From positions 186,001 to 250,000 of the forward strand of contig NZ_JAGDZB010000003.1 of the NCBI RefSeq assembly GCF_049116215.1: a stretch of 64,000 nucleotides of DNA, in the 5' to 3' direction. Both the position numbers and the translations under genes were made by a program. Below the pieces are notes generated by a model. The model made no database searches, was not told where the DNA came from, and was given only the letters and a program-made list of their open reading frames with translations. The stretch is from Shimia sp049116215. Lineage in GTDB: Bacteria; Pseudomonadota; Alphaproteobacteria; Rhodobacterales; Rhodobacteraceae. This document shows positions 7,647-16,566 of this stretch, in pieces. Positions within the stretch are counted from its first letter, which is position 1. Every line of letters starts with the position of its first letter.

Positions 7647-8615
7647 ATGACCACCTCACCTGTCCGTTGGGGCATCCTCGGGGCCGCCAATTTTGCCAAG
7701 ACCACAATGGGGCCCGCGATCCACGCGGCGCATGGCGCAGAGCTTGCGGCGGTGGCGTCCTCAAGTGCTGAGAAAGTGGCCGGGTTTGCCGCCTTTGCGC
7801 CAGGCGTGCGACATCATCAGAGCTATGAGGATCTGCTTGCCGATCCGGAGATCGATGCGGTGTATATTCCGCTGCCCAATCATCTGCATGTGAAATGGGG
7901 GATCAAAGCGCTTGAAGCGGGCAAGCCTGTGCTGATTGAGAAGCCTGTGGGCATGGATGTGGCCGAGATTGATCAATTGATTGCCGCACGGGATGCGGCC
8001 GGGCTTTTGGCGGCCGAGGCCTATATGATTGTACATCATCCGCAATGGCAGCGGGCAAAGGCGCTGCTGGCGGACGGCACCATTGGCAAGCTTGTGCATG
8101 TGAATGGGGCGTTTTCGTTTTTTAATGATGACACCGGCAATATTCGCAATCAGGCGGCATCTGGCGGTGGCGGGCTGCGCGATATTGGCGTTTATGTCAT
8201 GGGCGGCGCGCGGTTTGTCACCGGGCAGGAGCCTTTGAAACTGGACTACGCGCGGGTGCAGTGGGAACACGGCGTGGATACGTTTGCCGATATGGGCTTT
8301 GACTTTGAGGGGTTCACCTATCAGGCTTACACCTCGATCCGCTCTGCGCCACGGCAAGAGATGCATTTTCACGGTGAGAAAGGTCTGATGACGCTGACCT
8401 GTCCGTTTAACGCAGGCAAGTTTGATCAGGCAGAATTGCATCTGTCGATGCCGGATCAAACCAAGCGCATTGAGCGGTTTCCGGTGGTGAACCAATATGT
8501 GCAGCAGGTGGAGGCCTTTGGTCGCGCAATCCGTGCCGGTGAGAGTTATGCTTGGCCGCTGGAGCAGGCGCGGGGCACTCAGATGATGATGGATCAAGTG
8601 TTGGCAGCCGGGTAG
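7647..8615 (+). CDS. Gfo/Idh/MocA-family NAD(P)-dependent oxidoreductase
   Basis: This 322-residue protein begins with a Rossmann nucleotide-binding fold (WGILGAANFAK, residues 7-17) and has the EKP motif in VLIEKPVG, with the catalytic lysine that is typical of the family. The C-terminal alpha/beta domain contains GGGGLRDIGVY. Members reduce or oxidise sugars, inositols or trans-dihydrodiols using NAD(P); the substrate here is unknown. I chose the ATG preceded by GGGAGC, which starts right before the Rossmann strand; upstream in-frame codons read through the rpoH terminator. It appears monocistronic, flanked by terminators. Confidence 0.88.
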   Translation: MTTSPVRWGILGAANFAKTTMGPAIHAAHGAELAAVASSSAEKVAGFAAFAPGVRHHQSYEDLLADPEIDAVYIPLPNHLHVKWGIKALEAGKPVLIEKPVGMDVAEIDQLIAARDAAGLLAAEAYMIVHHPQWQRAKALLADGTIGKLVHVNGAFSFFNDDTGNIRNQAASGGGGLRDIGVYVMGGARFVTGQEPLKLDYARVQWEHGVDTFADMGFDFEGFTYQAYTSIRSAPRQEMHFHGEKGLMTLTCPFNAGKFDQAELHLSMPDQTKRIERFPVVNQYVQQVEAFGRAIRAGESYAWPLEQARGTQMMMDQVLAAG

Positions 8616-8639
8616 GTCCTGCTGCTGCCCAAAAGAACA

Positions 8640-8672
8640 CCCCTCGCAGGCTGGACCAGCGAGGGGTTTTTT
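8640..8672 (+). terminator. Rho-independent terminator after the Gfo/Idh/MocA gene
   Basis: CCCCTCGC and GCGAGGGG form an 8-bp stem around an 11-nt loop, followed by TTTTTT. It sits between convergent genes; on the minus strand the T tract is weaker. Confidence 0.85.
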
Positions 8673-8693
8673 GTCTGACGTAGAGGCGGCCGG

Positions 8694-9362
8694 TTATTCG
8701 GCGGCTTTGCTGTCTTCAGCCGGAGCGGCAGCGGGTTCTGCTGGAGCTTCAGCTTTCTTTGACGAACGACGTGGCTTTTTCTCGGTTTTTTCCGCAGGCG
8801 CGTCAGCTTTGTCCTCAAGCTTTTTGCGCGGGGCGCGTTTGCGTGGGGCTTTCTTAGGCGCGGGCGCTTCGGCCTCCGGGGTGTCCACCACCAGATTGCT
8901 TTCAGCCACGTCCACAATCAGATCAGGCTGGTCAGCCTCAGACGGGTCCACCGGTGCTGCCGCTGCCTCTTGTGGGGCAGGGGTTTTGTCGCGGGTGCCG
9001 CCACCGCTGTTGCCTTCGCGTTCCTGACGCTCCATGCGCTCGCGGCGTTCGCGGTCGCGCTCGGCCTGGCGTTCGCGGTTCTGGCGGTCTTGTTCCTCGC
9101 GGCGCGCTTCTTGCTCGCGCTGCGCTTCGTTCAACATACGCTGATAATGTTCGGCGTGTTGCTGGAAGTTTTCCGTCGCAACGCGGTCATTGCCCAATTG
9201 GCTGTCGCGCGCGAGTTGATTGTATTTGTCGATCACCTGTTGAGGGGTGCCGCGCACCTTGCCTTCCGGGCCAGAACTGTCAAACACACGGTTGACGATA
9301 TTGCCCGACGTAGGGCGATTGCGGTTTGACTTATTCCGCGAGCGTGACTTCGAAGATCTCAT
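8694..9362 (-). CDS. DUF4167 domain protein
   Basis: The 222-residue protein starts with a basic, Arg/Asn/Ser-rich tail (MRSSKSRSRNKSNRNRP). The DUF4167 core follows at about residues 20-85, with VNRVFDSSGPEGKVRGTP and DKYNQLARDSQLGNDR. Next come a highly charged Arg/Glu coiled-coil-like stretch (about 85-120) and an Ala/Glu/Lys-rich low-complexity tail. The function is unknown; in alphaproteobacteria it habitually follows prmC, and the basic head and tail suggest nucleic-acid or ribosome association. Here it lies 222 bp downstream of prmC on the same strand. No strong ribosome-binding site is visible. Confidence 0.88.
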   Translation of the reverse strand: MRSSKSRSRNKSNRNRPTSGNIVNRVFDSSGPEGKVRGTPQQVIDKYNQLARDSQLGNDRVATENFQQHAEHYQRMLNEAQREQEARREEQDRQNRERQAERDRERRERMERQEREGNSGGGTRDKTPAPQEAAAAPVDPSEADQPDLIVDVAESNLVVDTPEAEAPAPKKAPRKRAPRKKLEDKADAPAEKTEKKPRRSSKKAEAPAEPAAAPAEDSKAAE

Positions 9363-9584
9363 TTTATCTGCAATCCAGCCTTGATCAATTGCGGTCGCTC
9401 ATCCCGTTTCACGCCTCTTGCGATCAGAATTCCGGGGGCGACAATTTGTGGCTTGATGTCCAATCGGGACCGCCCGCAAAACGGGCATCCACCAATAGGA
9501 CACGAACTTGATATTGTGCCTTGGACGTTCGCACAAGTGCTTTTATCGCGCCAAAGCTTGCAAAAAGGAAAATTTGCGTGGGTT

Positions 9585-10418
9585 TTAGGCCTTTTGGCCG
9601 ATCACCACGCGGTCGCGCCCGTCCAGATCGGGCTTGATGGCGACGTTTATCAGGCCCGCATCCTCAAAGAGCGCAGCCACGTCCGGACCTTGTTGCCAAC
9701 CAATTTCCACCATGAGCCAGCCGTCTGTGTTGAGGTGTGCAGGTGCGCCTGCAGCGATCTTGCGATAGGCGGTGAGACCGTCAGCTTCGTCTGTGAGGGC
9801 CATGCGTGGCTCATAGGAGAGCTCCGGGGCAAGCGACGGCATTTCGTTCAGTGCGATGTAGGGCGGGTTGGACACGATCAGGTCAAAGGTGCCGGTCACT
9901 TCGGTGTACCAATCGCTTTCGAGCAGAGACAGCCTATTGGTCACCTCAAGGGTTTCAGCGTTTTGCACCGCCACAGTTAGAGCTGCTGACGAAAGGTCGG
10001 TGGCAACCCCTTTTGCATTTGGAGTTTCTGCCAAAAGGGACAGGATGATTGCGCCGGTGCCGGTGCCCATATCCAGCACGTTGGAGAAGCGGGTCCCAAG
10101 TGCGAGAGACACCAGAATTTCGGTCTCGGGGCGGGGATCAAGCGTGTCTGCGGTTACTATGAACTCGTGATTATAAAACGCGCGTTTGCCAAGCATGTGG
10201 GACACAGGCTCTCGGGCTTGGCGGCGGGCCAGCAGGGCTTCAAGAGCCGCGGCCTGCTCTTCGGTTGCGTCTTCGCGCAACTCCAGCGTAAGTCGGTCAG
10301 GCCGAATGCCGGCGGCATGGCTGACCAGAAGACGGGCTTCTTTCACCGGATCGTTGACCGGGATGTCCTGCAAGACTTCAACGGCCCGTTTCACCAGAGC
10401 TGCGATGGTGCCTTTCAC
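9585..10418 (-). CDS. prmC: Release factor glutamine N5-methyltransferase
   Basis: This 277-residue protein has an N-terminal helical release-factor-recognition region (about residues 1-80) and a SAM-binding Rossmann domain with LDMGTGTGAI (about 115-124). The active-site NPPY motif is at residues 184-187. It methylates the glutamine of the GGQ motif in release factors, raising termination efficiency. Its ATG overlaps the prfA stop by four bases, so enzyme and substrate are made from one coupled transcript, as in most bacteria. Confidence 0.96.
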   Translation of the reverse strand: MKGTIAALVKRAVEVLQDIPVNDPVKEARLLVSHAAGIRPDRLTLELREDATEEQAAALEALLARRQAREPVSHMLGKRAFYNHEFIVTADTLDPRPETEILVSLALGTRFSNVLDMGTGTGAIILSLLAETPNAKGVATDLSSAALTVAVQNAETLEVTNRLSLLESDWYTEVTGTFDLIVSNPPYIALNEMPSLAPELSYEPRMALTDEADGLTAYRKIAAGAPAHLNTDGWLMVEIGWQQGPDVAALFEDAGLINVAIKPDLDGRDRVVIGQKA

Positions 10419-11464
10419 CCGTTCATCTCCGCCAGCGCCGTGGCCTGTGCATCTGCGGTCAAGGCGTCGATGGTTTCGTCCAGATCGCCCTGCATGATCT
10501 GATCGAGCTTATAGAGCGTCAGGTTGATGCGATGATCGCTCATCCGGCCTTGCGGGAAGTTGTAGGTGCGGATGCGTTCAGACCGGTCACCGGAGCCAAC
10601 TTGGCCGGCACGGTCTGCGGCGCGTTCGTCGTCGATGCGCTGGCGTTCCAGATCAAACAGACGGGTTTTCAGAACCTGCATCGCAATCTCGCGGTTGCGG
10701 TGCTGCGATTTTTCCGAGCTCACCACAATGATACCGGTGGGCAGGTGGGTGATGCGCACGGCGGAGTCCGTGGTGTTCACGTGCTGACCGCCAGAGCCGG
10801 AGGCGCGCATGGTGTCGATGCGAATATCACCTGCGTCGATTTTTACGTCCACGTCCTCAGCTTCGGGCAGCACGGCCACGGTGGCGGCGGAGGTGTGAAT
10901 GCGCCCGCCGCTTTCGGTGGTGGGCACGCGCTGCACCCGGTGCACGCCGGATTCATATTTCATGCGGGCAAAGACGTTTTCGCCTTTGATGTGCGCAACA
11001 ACCTCTTTGATGCCGCCAAGCTCGGTGGCGTTTTCCTCAAGGATGTCGAGTTTCCAGCCACGGTTTTCGGCGTAGCGTTGGTACATGCGCAGCAGGTCGC
11101 CAGCGAACAAGGCCGCTTCGTCGCCACCGGTGCCGGGGCGGATTTCCAGAATGGCGGGGCGGGCGTCAGCTTCATCTTTGGGCAAAAGCGACAGCTGCAA
11201 AGCGTGCTCGGCTTCGGGCAGGGCGGCGCGCAGCTCGGGCAGCTCTTCTTCGGCCAGATCTTTCATGTCTGGATCCGACAGCATTTCTTCGGCTTCTTCG
11301 ATGTCGCTGAGCAGCTTTTGGTAGGCCTGCACCTGTTCCACCACTGGCTTGAGGTCGGAATACTCCTTGGCGAGCGCGGCGATGTCGCCGCTGCCTTCGG
11401 CCATCTGCGCCTCAAGGAACTCAAAACGTTGGGTGATCTGATGCAGTCGTTCTATCGGTACCAT
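10415..11464 (-). CDS. prfA: Peptide chain release factor 1
   Basis: The 349-residue length is about usual for RF1. The peptide anticodon region reads RVPTTESGGRIHTS (residues 179-192), which contains the PxT type motif that reads UAA/UAG. The catalytic GGQ is at residues 225-227 (SGSGGQHVNTTDSAVR). It binds stop codons in the ribosomal A site and triggers peptidyl-tRNA hydrolysis. It is the first gene of the prfA-prmC unit. Its start codon lies close to the promoter side of the divergent small exported protein. Confidence 0.97.
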   Translation of the reverse strand: MVPIERLHQITQRFEFLEAQMAEGSGDIAALAKEYSDLKPVVEQVQAYQKLLSDIEEAEEMLSDPDMKDLAEEELPELRAALPEAEHALQLSLLPKDEADARPAILEIRPGTGGDEAALFAGDLLRMYQRYAENRGWKLDILEENATELGGIKEVVAHIKGENVFARMKYESGVHRVQRVPTTESGGRIHTSAATVAVLPEAEDVDVKIDAGDIRIDTMRASGSGGQHVNTTDSAVRITHLPTGIIVVSSEKSQHRNREIAMQVLKTRLFDLERQRIDDERAADRAGQVGSGDRSERIRTYNFPQGRMSDHRINLTLYKLDQIMQGDLDETIDALTADAQATALAEMNG

Positions 11465-11525
11465 GCTGCTAAGTGAGACAATACGCGGGTTTGGTCAAGA
11501 GCGCGGTTTGCGCTATACTGGGCTT

Positions 11526-11837
11526 ATGCGACACCTGACCTTGATATTTGCTCTGCTGGCATCTTCAGCGACGGCTGACGGGATGATGAATGGCGTGCCG
11601 GTGGATTGTTATTGCACCGACAAGCAGGGCCAGCGCATTGAGGTGGGCGAGACCATTTGTTTGCAGGTGGATGGGCGCATGTTCATGGCGCAGTGTCAGA
11701 TGTCTCTGAATGTGCCAATGTGGCGGGAGATTTCGCCCGGGTGCCTGAGCTCCAGTTTGAAGGCGCCGTTACAGAGCGTCGATCCAAGTCTCGACCCGGT
11801 TGGCGTTCACGCCAAAATCCTTGCGTCCAAATCGTGA
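11526..11837 (+). CDS. Small exported Cys-rich protein of unknown function
   Basis: The 103-residue protein has a clear signal peptide (MRHLTLIFALLASSATADG, cleavage likely near residue 18). The mature domain has five cysteines (C28, C30, C45, C57, C73) and the segment CLQVDGRMFMAQCQMSLNVP, a conserved-looking pattern of a small Rhodobacteraceae periplasmic family as far as I recall. I placed the start at the ATG giving the signal peptide. The last 22 codons run antisense into the 3' end of the convergent DUF1499 gene. The conserved part appears to end near GCLSS, so this tail may be a read-through extension after loss of an older stop. Confidence 0.7.
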   Translation: MRHLTLIFALLASSATADGMMNGVPVDCYCTDKQGQRIEVGETICLQVDGRMFMAQCQMSLNVPMWREISPGCLSSSLKAPLQSVDPSLDPVGVHAKILASKS

Positions 11838-12173
11838 GCGGCCATAGACCTTGAGCATGTCACCGTCTTGATAGGCGGTGGTGTAGTCGGGGTAGGCCAT
11901 AAGTTTGGAGCGGGTCACATAGGTGACCACGCCATCTTCAACAGAGCCCGCAAGCACAGTGGTGCGTGGTGTGCCCATGGCGACCTGGTGGAAGCGGTCC
12001 AAGCCGTCGCGTCCGGACATCACCAGCCGCCGCACGGAGTTTTCATTGTCGCTGTCATGGGCAACCTGCGGTTCTTTGTGCCACTTGGCGGGATCGCTTG
12101 GCGCCACGCGCACGTAGATGGCAAAGGCAACGGCCAATACTAGAATTAACCAGAGAAACGTCATTTTTTGCAC
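11769..12173 (-). CDS. DUF1499 family protein, membrane-anchored
   Basis: The 134-residue protein begins with one hydrophobic segment (about residues 4-21, MTFLWLILVLAVAFAIYVRV), either an anchor or an uncleaved signal. The rest matches DUF1499, ending in KVYGRSRFGRKDFGVNANRV, where the SR-x-G-x-xD-x-GVN element is the family hallmark. The function is unknown. Its 3' end overlaps the end of the convergent small exported protein by 69 bp. Confidence 0.75.
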   Translation of the reverse strand: MQKMTFLWLILVLAVAFAIYVRVAPSDPAKWHKEPQVAHDSDNENSVRRLVMSGRDGLDRFHQVAMGTPRTTVLAGSVEDGVVTYVTRSKLMAYPDYTTAYQDGDMLKVYGRSRFGRKDFGVNANRVETWIDAL

Positions 12174-12297
12174 CTCACACTCACAGGCCGAAGCGCTGCG
12201 CCCCCATTTTAGAGATCATACGCTTGGGCAGGCCGAGTAGATCACTCGATGCCTGCAACCTAAGCGGCGTTTGTGTTGGTTTCCAGAGGGGTGCGTA

Positions 12298-13257
12298 CTA
12301 ACGCCGCGTCCATCCCCAGAGGCAGATCAATTCCAAGGCAATATGCGCCCCGGCCACGGCAGTGGCGCCGGTGGTGTCAAATGGGGGAGAGACCTCAACC
12401 ACGTCACCGCCAACAAGATTGATACCTGCGATGTCGCGCAGGATTATGCTGGCTTGCCCGCTGGTCAAACCGCCCCAGACCGGTGTGCCGGTGCCCGGCG
12501 CAAAGGCCGGGTCCAACCCGTCAATGTCAAAGGTCAGATAGGTAGGGTGGTCGCCAAGAATGTCGCGGATTTTTTGTGCCACAACCACGGGGCCGGTTTC
12601 ATGCACTTCGCGTGCGTCGATGATGTTGAAGCCCAATGTGTCTGGGTTTTCGGTGCGGATGCCAACTTGAACCGAACGTGTGGGGTCGATCAGACCGTCC
12701 TTTACGGCCTTGTAAAACATGGTGCCGTGGTCGATGCGGTTGGGTTCGTCGTCAGCCCAGGTGTCGGTGTGGGCATCAAACTGCAATAGGCTCAGCGGGC
12801 CAAATTTCTCAGCGTAAGCTTTGAGGATCGGGTAGGTGATGTAATGATCGCCACCCAAGGATATGCTGGCCGCGCCGCCCGCAAGAATGCCGCGAATGTG
12901 GTTGGTCAGCGCTTCGGGGAAGTCGGCCACGCGAGCATAGTCAAAGGCCACATCGCCATAGTCCACGATGTTGAGCGCGCTCATCGGGTCGTAGCCCCAG
13001 CCATAAGGCGGATCAAACGCCTGAATGGCGCTGGCCTCGCGGATGGCGCGGGGGCCAAGGCGGGTGCCGGGGCGGTTGGTCACGGCCTGGTCAAACGGGA
13101 TGCCGGTCACGGCGATGTCGACGTCGGTGAGGTCTTTGGAATAGCGGCGGCGCAGGAAAGACGTGGCCCCGCCAAAGGTATTTTCAAAGCTCAAGCCGCG
13201 CGGGTCGTCGCGGGTGAAGGCCATATCAACTTGGGTTTTGGCATCTTCCAGTGCCAT
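12298..13257 (-). CDS. speB: Agmatinase/ureohydrolase family protein
   Basis: This 319-residue ureohydrolase has all manganese ligands: H138 in SLGGDHYITYP, D161/H163/D165 in FDAHTDTW, and D244/D246 in FDIDGLDPAFAPGTGTP. Agmatinases split agmatine into putrescine and urea; related enzymes use arginine, guanidinobutyrate or other guanidino compounds, so the exact substrate is inferred from overall resemblance. The upstream gene on the same strand is an M20 amidohydrolase about 110 bp away, which could share the transcript. Confidence 0.88.
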   Translation of the reverse strand: MALEDAKTQVDMAFTRDDPRGLSFENTFGGATSFLRRRYSKDLTDVDIAVTGIPFDQAVTNRPGTRLGPRAIREASAIQAFDPPYGWGYDPMSALNIVDYGDVAFDYARVADFPEALTNHIRGILAGGAASISLGGDHYITYPILKAYAEKFGPLSLLQFDAHTDTWADDEPNRIDHGTMFYKAVKDGLIDPTRSVQVGIRTENPDTLGFNIIDAREVHETGPVVVAQKIRDILGDHPTYLTFDIDGLDPAFAPGTGTPVWGGLTSGQASIILRDIAGINLVGGDVVEVSPPFDTTGATAVAGAHIALELICLWGWTRR

Positions 13258-13366
13258 GGGCGTGTTCCTTCCTGCAGAATTTGATCAAATTTCGCAAATT
13301 CACCAGAAAGGTCAAGCCTGAAGACGCGGTGCGGGCGATCTTGTGCCAAGACCGCCCGCAAATTGG

Positions 13367-14527
13367 TTACAGCGGCTGCGCGGTTTCCACCAAACGGGCA
13401 AAGAAAGACGCGCCGATTGGCGAGATGTCGTCGTTAAAATCAAACGCCGGGTGGTGCAGGCCTGCGCCTTCGCCAGCGCCCAAGAACAGGTAGGCGCCAG
13501 GGCGGGATTCGAGCATGTAAGAAAAGTCTTCCGCGCCCATTTCCATGCCTTGATCGGCGTTCACCGCCACATCACCAGCAATGTCACGCGCCACATCAGC
13601 GGCAAAGGCGGTTTGGGCTTCGTGGTTCACGGTGGCGGGGTAGCCCACATCGATGTCCAGCACGGCCTCAAGACCATAGGCCGCAGCTGTGCCTTTGGTG
13701 ATCTCGTCCAGACGGCGGTGGATCATGGCCTGCACCTCTTTGTCAAAGGTGCGGATGGTACCGTTGATGAAGCCGCCATCGGGGATCACGTTGTCGGCGG
13801 AGCCGGCGTGGATCTGGGTGACGGAGACCACACATTCGTTACGGGTGTCGTGGTTGCGGCTGACGATGGTTTGGATAGCGTTGACCATGGCAACAGCGGC
13901 AACCACAGGATCAACAGTGTCTTGCGGGTAGGCACCATGGCCGCCTTTGCCTTGAAGCTTGATGGTGAAGCTGTCCACGGCGGCCATGATCGGGCCGGGG
14001 GTGGTGTGGAACTCGCCAAGCGGCAGGCCAGGCACGTTGTGGATCGCGTAGATGTCTTTTACGTCAAAGCGCTCCATCGCGCCTTCCTCAACCATCACGC
14101 CTGCGCCGCCGCCGTCTTCCTCAGCAGGCTGGAAGAACAGCGCCACACGGCCGGAGAACTTGCGGGTTTCCGCGAGGTATTTGGCGGCACCAAGCAGCAT
14201 GGTGGTGTGGCCGTCATGGCCACAGGCATGCATTTTTCCGTCGACGGTGCTGGCGTGGTCCAGGCCGGTGATCTCGTCCATCGGCAAGGCGTCCATGTCG
14301 GCGCGCAGGCCCATGGTGGGGCCGTCGCCCTGACCGTTGATGATCGCAACCACGCCGGAGGTCGCAATGCCTTCGTGGATTTCGTCGACGCCAAACTCTT
14401 TCAGGCGCGCGACGACAAAGGCGGCGGTCTTGTGGCAATCAAACGCCAGTTCCGGGTGCGCGTGCAGGTAGCGACGCCAGCCCTTCATTTCGGCGGAAAA
14501 ATCGGCAATACGGTTTACAACAGGCAT
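13367..14527 (-). CDS. M20-family amidohydrolase (hippurate hydrolase-like)
   Basis: The 386-residue protein has the M20D metal-binding elements HACGHDGH (residues 100-107, ligands C102 and H104) and AEEDGGGAG with the catalytic Glu pair. The dimerisation/lid domain (KLQGKGGHGAYPQ) and the final DFSYML element with a late metal ligand follow. Such enzymes remove acyl groups from amino acids (hippurate, N-acetyl-diaminopimelate, IAA-amino acids). It has no signal peptide, so it is cytoplasmic. The substrate is not determinable; linkage to agmatinase suggests nitrogen scavenging, which is inference. Confidence 0.88.
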   Translation of the reverse strand: MPVVNRIADFSAEMKGWRRYLHAHPELAFDCHKTAAFVVARLKEFGVDEIHEGIATSGVVAIINGQGDGPTMGLRADMDALPMDEITGLDHASTVDGKMHACGHDGHTTMLLGAAKYLAETRKFSGRVALFFQPAEEDGGGAGVMVEEGAMERFDVKDIYAIHNVPGLPLGEFHTTPGPIMAAVDSFTIKLQGKGGHGAYPQDTVDPVVAAVAMVNAIQTIVSRNHDTRNECVVSVTQIHAGSADNVIPDGGFINGTIRTFDKEVQAMIHRRLDEITKGTAAAYGLEAVLDIDVGYPATVNHEAQTAFAADVARDIAGDVAVNADQGMEMGAEDFSYMLESRPGAYLFLGAGEGAGLHHPAFDFNDDISPIGASFFARLVETAQPL

Positions 14528-14592
14528 GGGCGGACACCTTCTCTGAATGGTCGTTCAGTTAACATCAAAAGCAAATTCCGGAGCGCGACGCA

Positions 14593-15426
14593 ATGGCCGA
14601 AGATCCTCTTATCCTCAATCCCAACGGCGGATTGCCGCGTCTTTTGGAAATCATGCGGCGTTTGCGTGATCCGGAGACCGGCTGCCCTTGGGACATTGAA
14701 CAGGATTTCTCCACCATTGCACCCTACACAATTGAGGAAGCTTATGAGGTGGCGGATGCGATTGAACGCGAGGCCTGGGATGAGTTGAAGGGTGAATTGG
14801 GCGATTTGCTGTTCCAGTCGGTGTTTCATGCGCAGATGGCGACGGAACGGGGCTTGTTCACCTTTGATGAGGTGGCGGACACGATGTCGGACAAGATGGT
14901 CGCGCGTCATCCGCATGTGTTTGGCGATGAAAACCGGGACAAATCCGCCGAACAGCAAACCCGCGATTGGGAAACCGTGAAGGCGGCGGAACGGGCAGGG
15001 AAAGCGCAGCAAGGCACGCTGGATGGTGTGGCGCTAGGGTTGCCAGCTTTGCTGCGCGCGGTGAAATTGCAGAACCGCGCGGCGCGGGTTGGGTTTGACT
15101 GGCCGGACATCTCTCAAGTGGTTGACAAAATTGTTGAGGAAGCCGGAGAGCTGGCTGAAGCACGGGACACGCTGTCGCAGGTGGAGATCGAAGAAGAGTT
15201 TGGCGACATGCTGTTTGTGATCGCCAATCTTGCGCGGCATTTGAAGATCGAACCCGAGGCGGCGCTGCGTGCCACAAATGCCAAGTTTGTCAGGCGGTTT
15301 GAGGGGGTCGAGGCCAAGCTCAAAGCGCGCGGAAAAACCCCACAGGAGAGCGACCTAGCCGAGATGGATGCGCTCTGGGATGAGGTGAAGGCAGAGGAAA
15401 AGTCACGGAAAATTAATCCTGAATGA
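14593..15426 (+). CDS. mazG: Nucleoside triphosphate pyrophosphohydrolase MazG
   Basis: The 277-residue length is close to that of E. coli-type MazG with two tandem MazG domains. The N-terminal one contains RLRDPETGCPWDIEQDFSTI and the metal-binding EEAYEVADAIE helix; the C-terminal one has VEEAGELAEA and EEFGDMLFVIANLARHL. It hydrolyses NTPs and dNTPs to monophosphates and PPi, limiting aberrant nucleotides and affecting ppGpp. A CGGAG site precedes the ATG. The gene ends immediately before the iron-box-like promoter of the binding-protein gene. Confidence 0.93.
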   Translation: MAEDPLILNPNGGLPRLLEIMRRLRDPETGCPWDIEQDFSTIAPYTIEEAYEVADAIEREAWDELKGELGDLLFQSVFHAQMATERGLFTFDEVADTMSDKMVARHPHVFGDENRDKSAEQQTRDWETVKAAERAGKAQQGTLDGVALGLPALLRAVKLQNRAARVGFDWPDISQVVDKIVEEAGELAEARDTLSQVEIEEEFGDMLFVIANLARHLKIEPEAALRATNAKFVRRFEGVEAKLKARGKTPQESDLAEMDALWDEVKAEEKSRKINPE

Positions 15427-15438
15427 ATTATTCAGGTA

Positions 15439-15466
15439 TTGACCTGATTAAAAAACTCAGATTAAA
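15439..15466 (+). promoter_or_regulatory. Iron-responsive promoter with RirA-type box
   Basis: TTGACC (-35-like, 15439-15444) and ATTAAA (15461-15466) are spaced 16 bp. The spacer contains TGATTAAAAAACTCA (15445-15459), which fits TGA-N9-TCA, the iron-Rhodo box bound by RirA in alphaproteobacteria. The position directly upstream of a ferric-iron binding protein supports iron repression. Confidence 0.6.
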
Positions 15467-15503
15467 GCGGCGTCATCGAAACCGTGACACCGTGAGTGAT
15501 GAC

Positions 15504-16517
15504 ATGACCAAATTTCTTTCCACGTCGATCTTCTTTACAGCCGCTGCAGCCGTTGCCGCGCCAGTTCTGGCTGAAGAAGTCAACGTCTACTCCTATCGCC
15601 AGCCTGAGCTGATCAAGCCGCTGACCGATGCTTTCACCGCTGAAACCGGCATCAAAGTGAACGTTGCTTACTTGCAGAAAGGCATGATCGAGCGTCTGGA
15701 AGCCGAAGGCGAGCGTTCCCCAGCCGACCTCGTTCTGACCGTGGACATCTCGCGTCTGGCCGGTGTTGTGAATGCAGGTCTGACTCAGCCGGTAGAAAGC
15801 GACGTGATCAACGCCAACGTGCCAGCGCAGTACCGTGACCCGGACAACCAGTGGTTTGGTCTGACCACCCGTGCACGTATCGTATACGCGTCCAAAGACC
15901 GCGTCGCTGATGGTGAAGTCACCACCTACGAAGACTTGGCAGACCCAAAATGGGCGGGCCGCGTCTGCACCCGTTCCGGCACCAACGCCTATAACGTGGC
16001 ACTGACCTCCGCAGTGATCGAGCATCACGGCGAAGAAGGTGCAAAAACCTGGCTGGAAGGCGTGAAGTCCAACCTCGCGCGCAAGCCACAGGGCAACGAC
16101 CGCGCTCAGGTGAAAGCGATCTGGGCTGGCGAATGTGACATCTCAGTGGGCAACACCTACTACATGGGTAAGATGCTGGGTGACGAAGAGCAGAAAGAAT
16201 GGGCCGACAGCGTACGCATCGTGTTCCCAACCTTCGAGAACGGCGGCACCCACGTGAACGTTTCCGGTGTGGCGCTGACCAAATCCGCACCAAACAAAGA
16301 CAACGCCATCAAGATGATGGAATTCCTGACCTCGCCACATGCGCAGGAAATCTACGCGGAAGCCAACTTCGAGTACCCAATCGCGCCGGGCACCGAAGCC
16401 TCTGAACTGGTGAAAAGCTGGGGTGAGTTCACCGCTGATGACGTGAACCTGATGACCCTCGCCGGTCACCGCTCCCAGGCGCTGAAAATCACCGAGCAGG
16501 TTGATTTCGACGGCTAA
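15504..16517 (+). CDS. fbpA: Fe(III) ABC transporter periplasmic substrate-binding protein
   Basis: This 337-residue protein has a signal peptide (residues 1-23, cleavage after APVLA). The mature sequence begins EEVNVYSYRQPELIKPLTDAF and contains ADLVLTVDISRLAGVVNAGL, both typical of FbpA/FutA iron-binding proteins, whose Tyr ligands fit the tyrosines around YASKD and NTYYMGKM. It delivers ferric iron to an inner-membrane permease. I chose the ATG giving the signal peptide; the ribosome-binding site (GAGTGATGAC) is modest. No permease or ATPase gene is adjacent and a terminator follows, so it is an orphan that must work with transporter parts encoded elsewhere. Confidence 0.9.
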   Translation: MTKFLSTSIFFTAAAAVAAPVLAEEVNVYSYRQPELIKPLTDAFTAETGIKVNVAYLQKGMIERLEAEGERSPADLVLTVDISRLAGVVNAGLTQPVESDVINANVPAQYRDPDNQWFGLTTRARIVYASKDRVADGEVTTYEDLADPKWAGRVCTRSGTNAYNVALTSAVIEHHGEEGAKTWLEGVKSNLARKPQGNDRAQVKAIWAGECDISVGNTYYMGKMLGDEEQKEWADSVRIVFPTFENGGTHVNVSGVALTKSAPNKDNAIKMMEFLTSPHAQEIYAEANFEYPIAPGTEASELVKSWGEFTADDVNLMTLAGHRSQALKITEQVDFDG

Positions 16518-16540
16518 ACCGGCTGTTGAGTGAGACGAAG

Positions 16541-16566
16541 AAGGCGGCCTTTGGGCCGCCTTTTTT
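16541..16566 (+). terminator. Rho-independent terminator of the iron-binding protein gene
   Basis: GGCGGCC and GGCCGCC form a 7-bp stem with a TTTG loop, followed by TTTTTT, 24 bp after the stop. Confidence 0.88.

Noticed and set aside
12844..14788. Long plus-strand frames over agmatinase and M20 genes
   Set aside because: They are antisense to genes with complete catalytic motifs and contain no recognisable domain.
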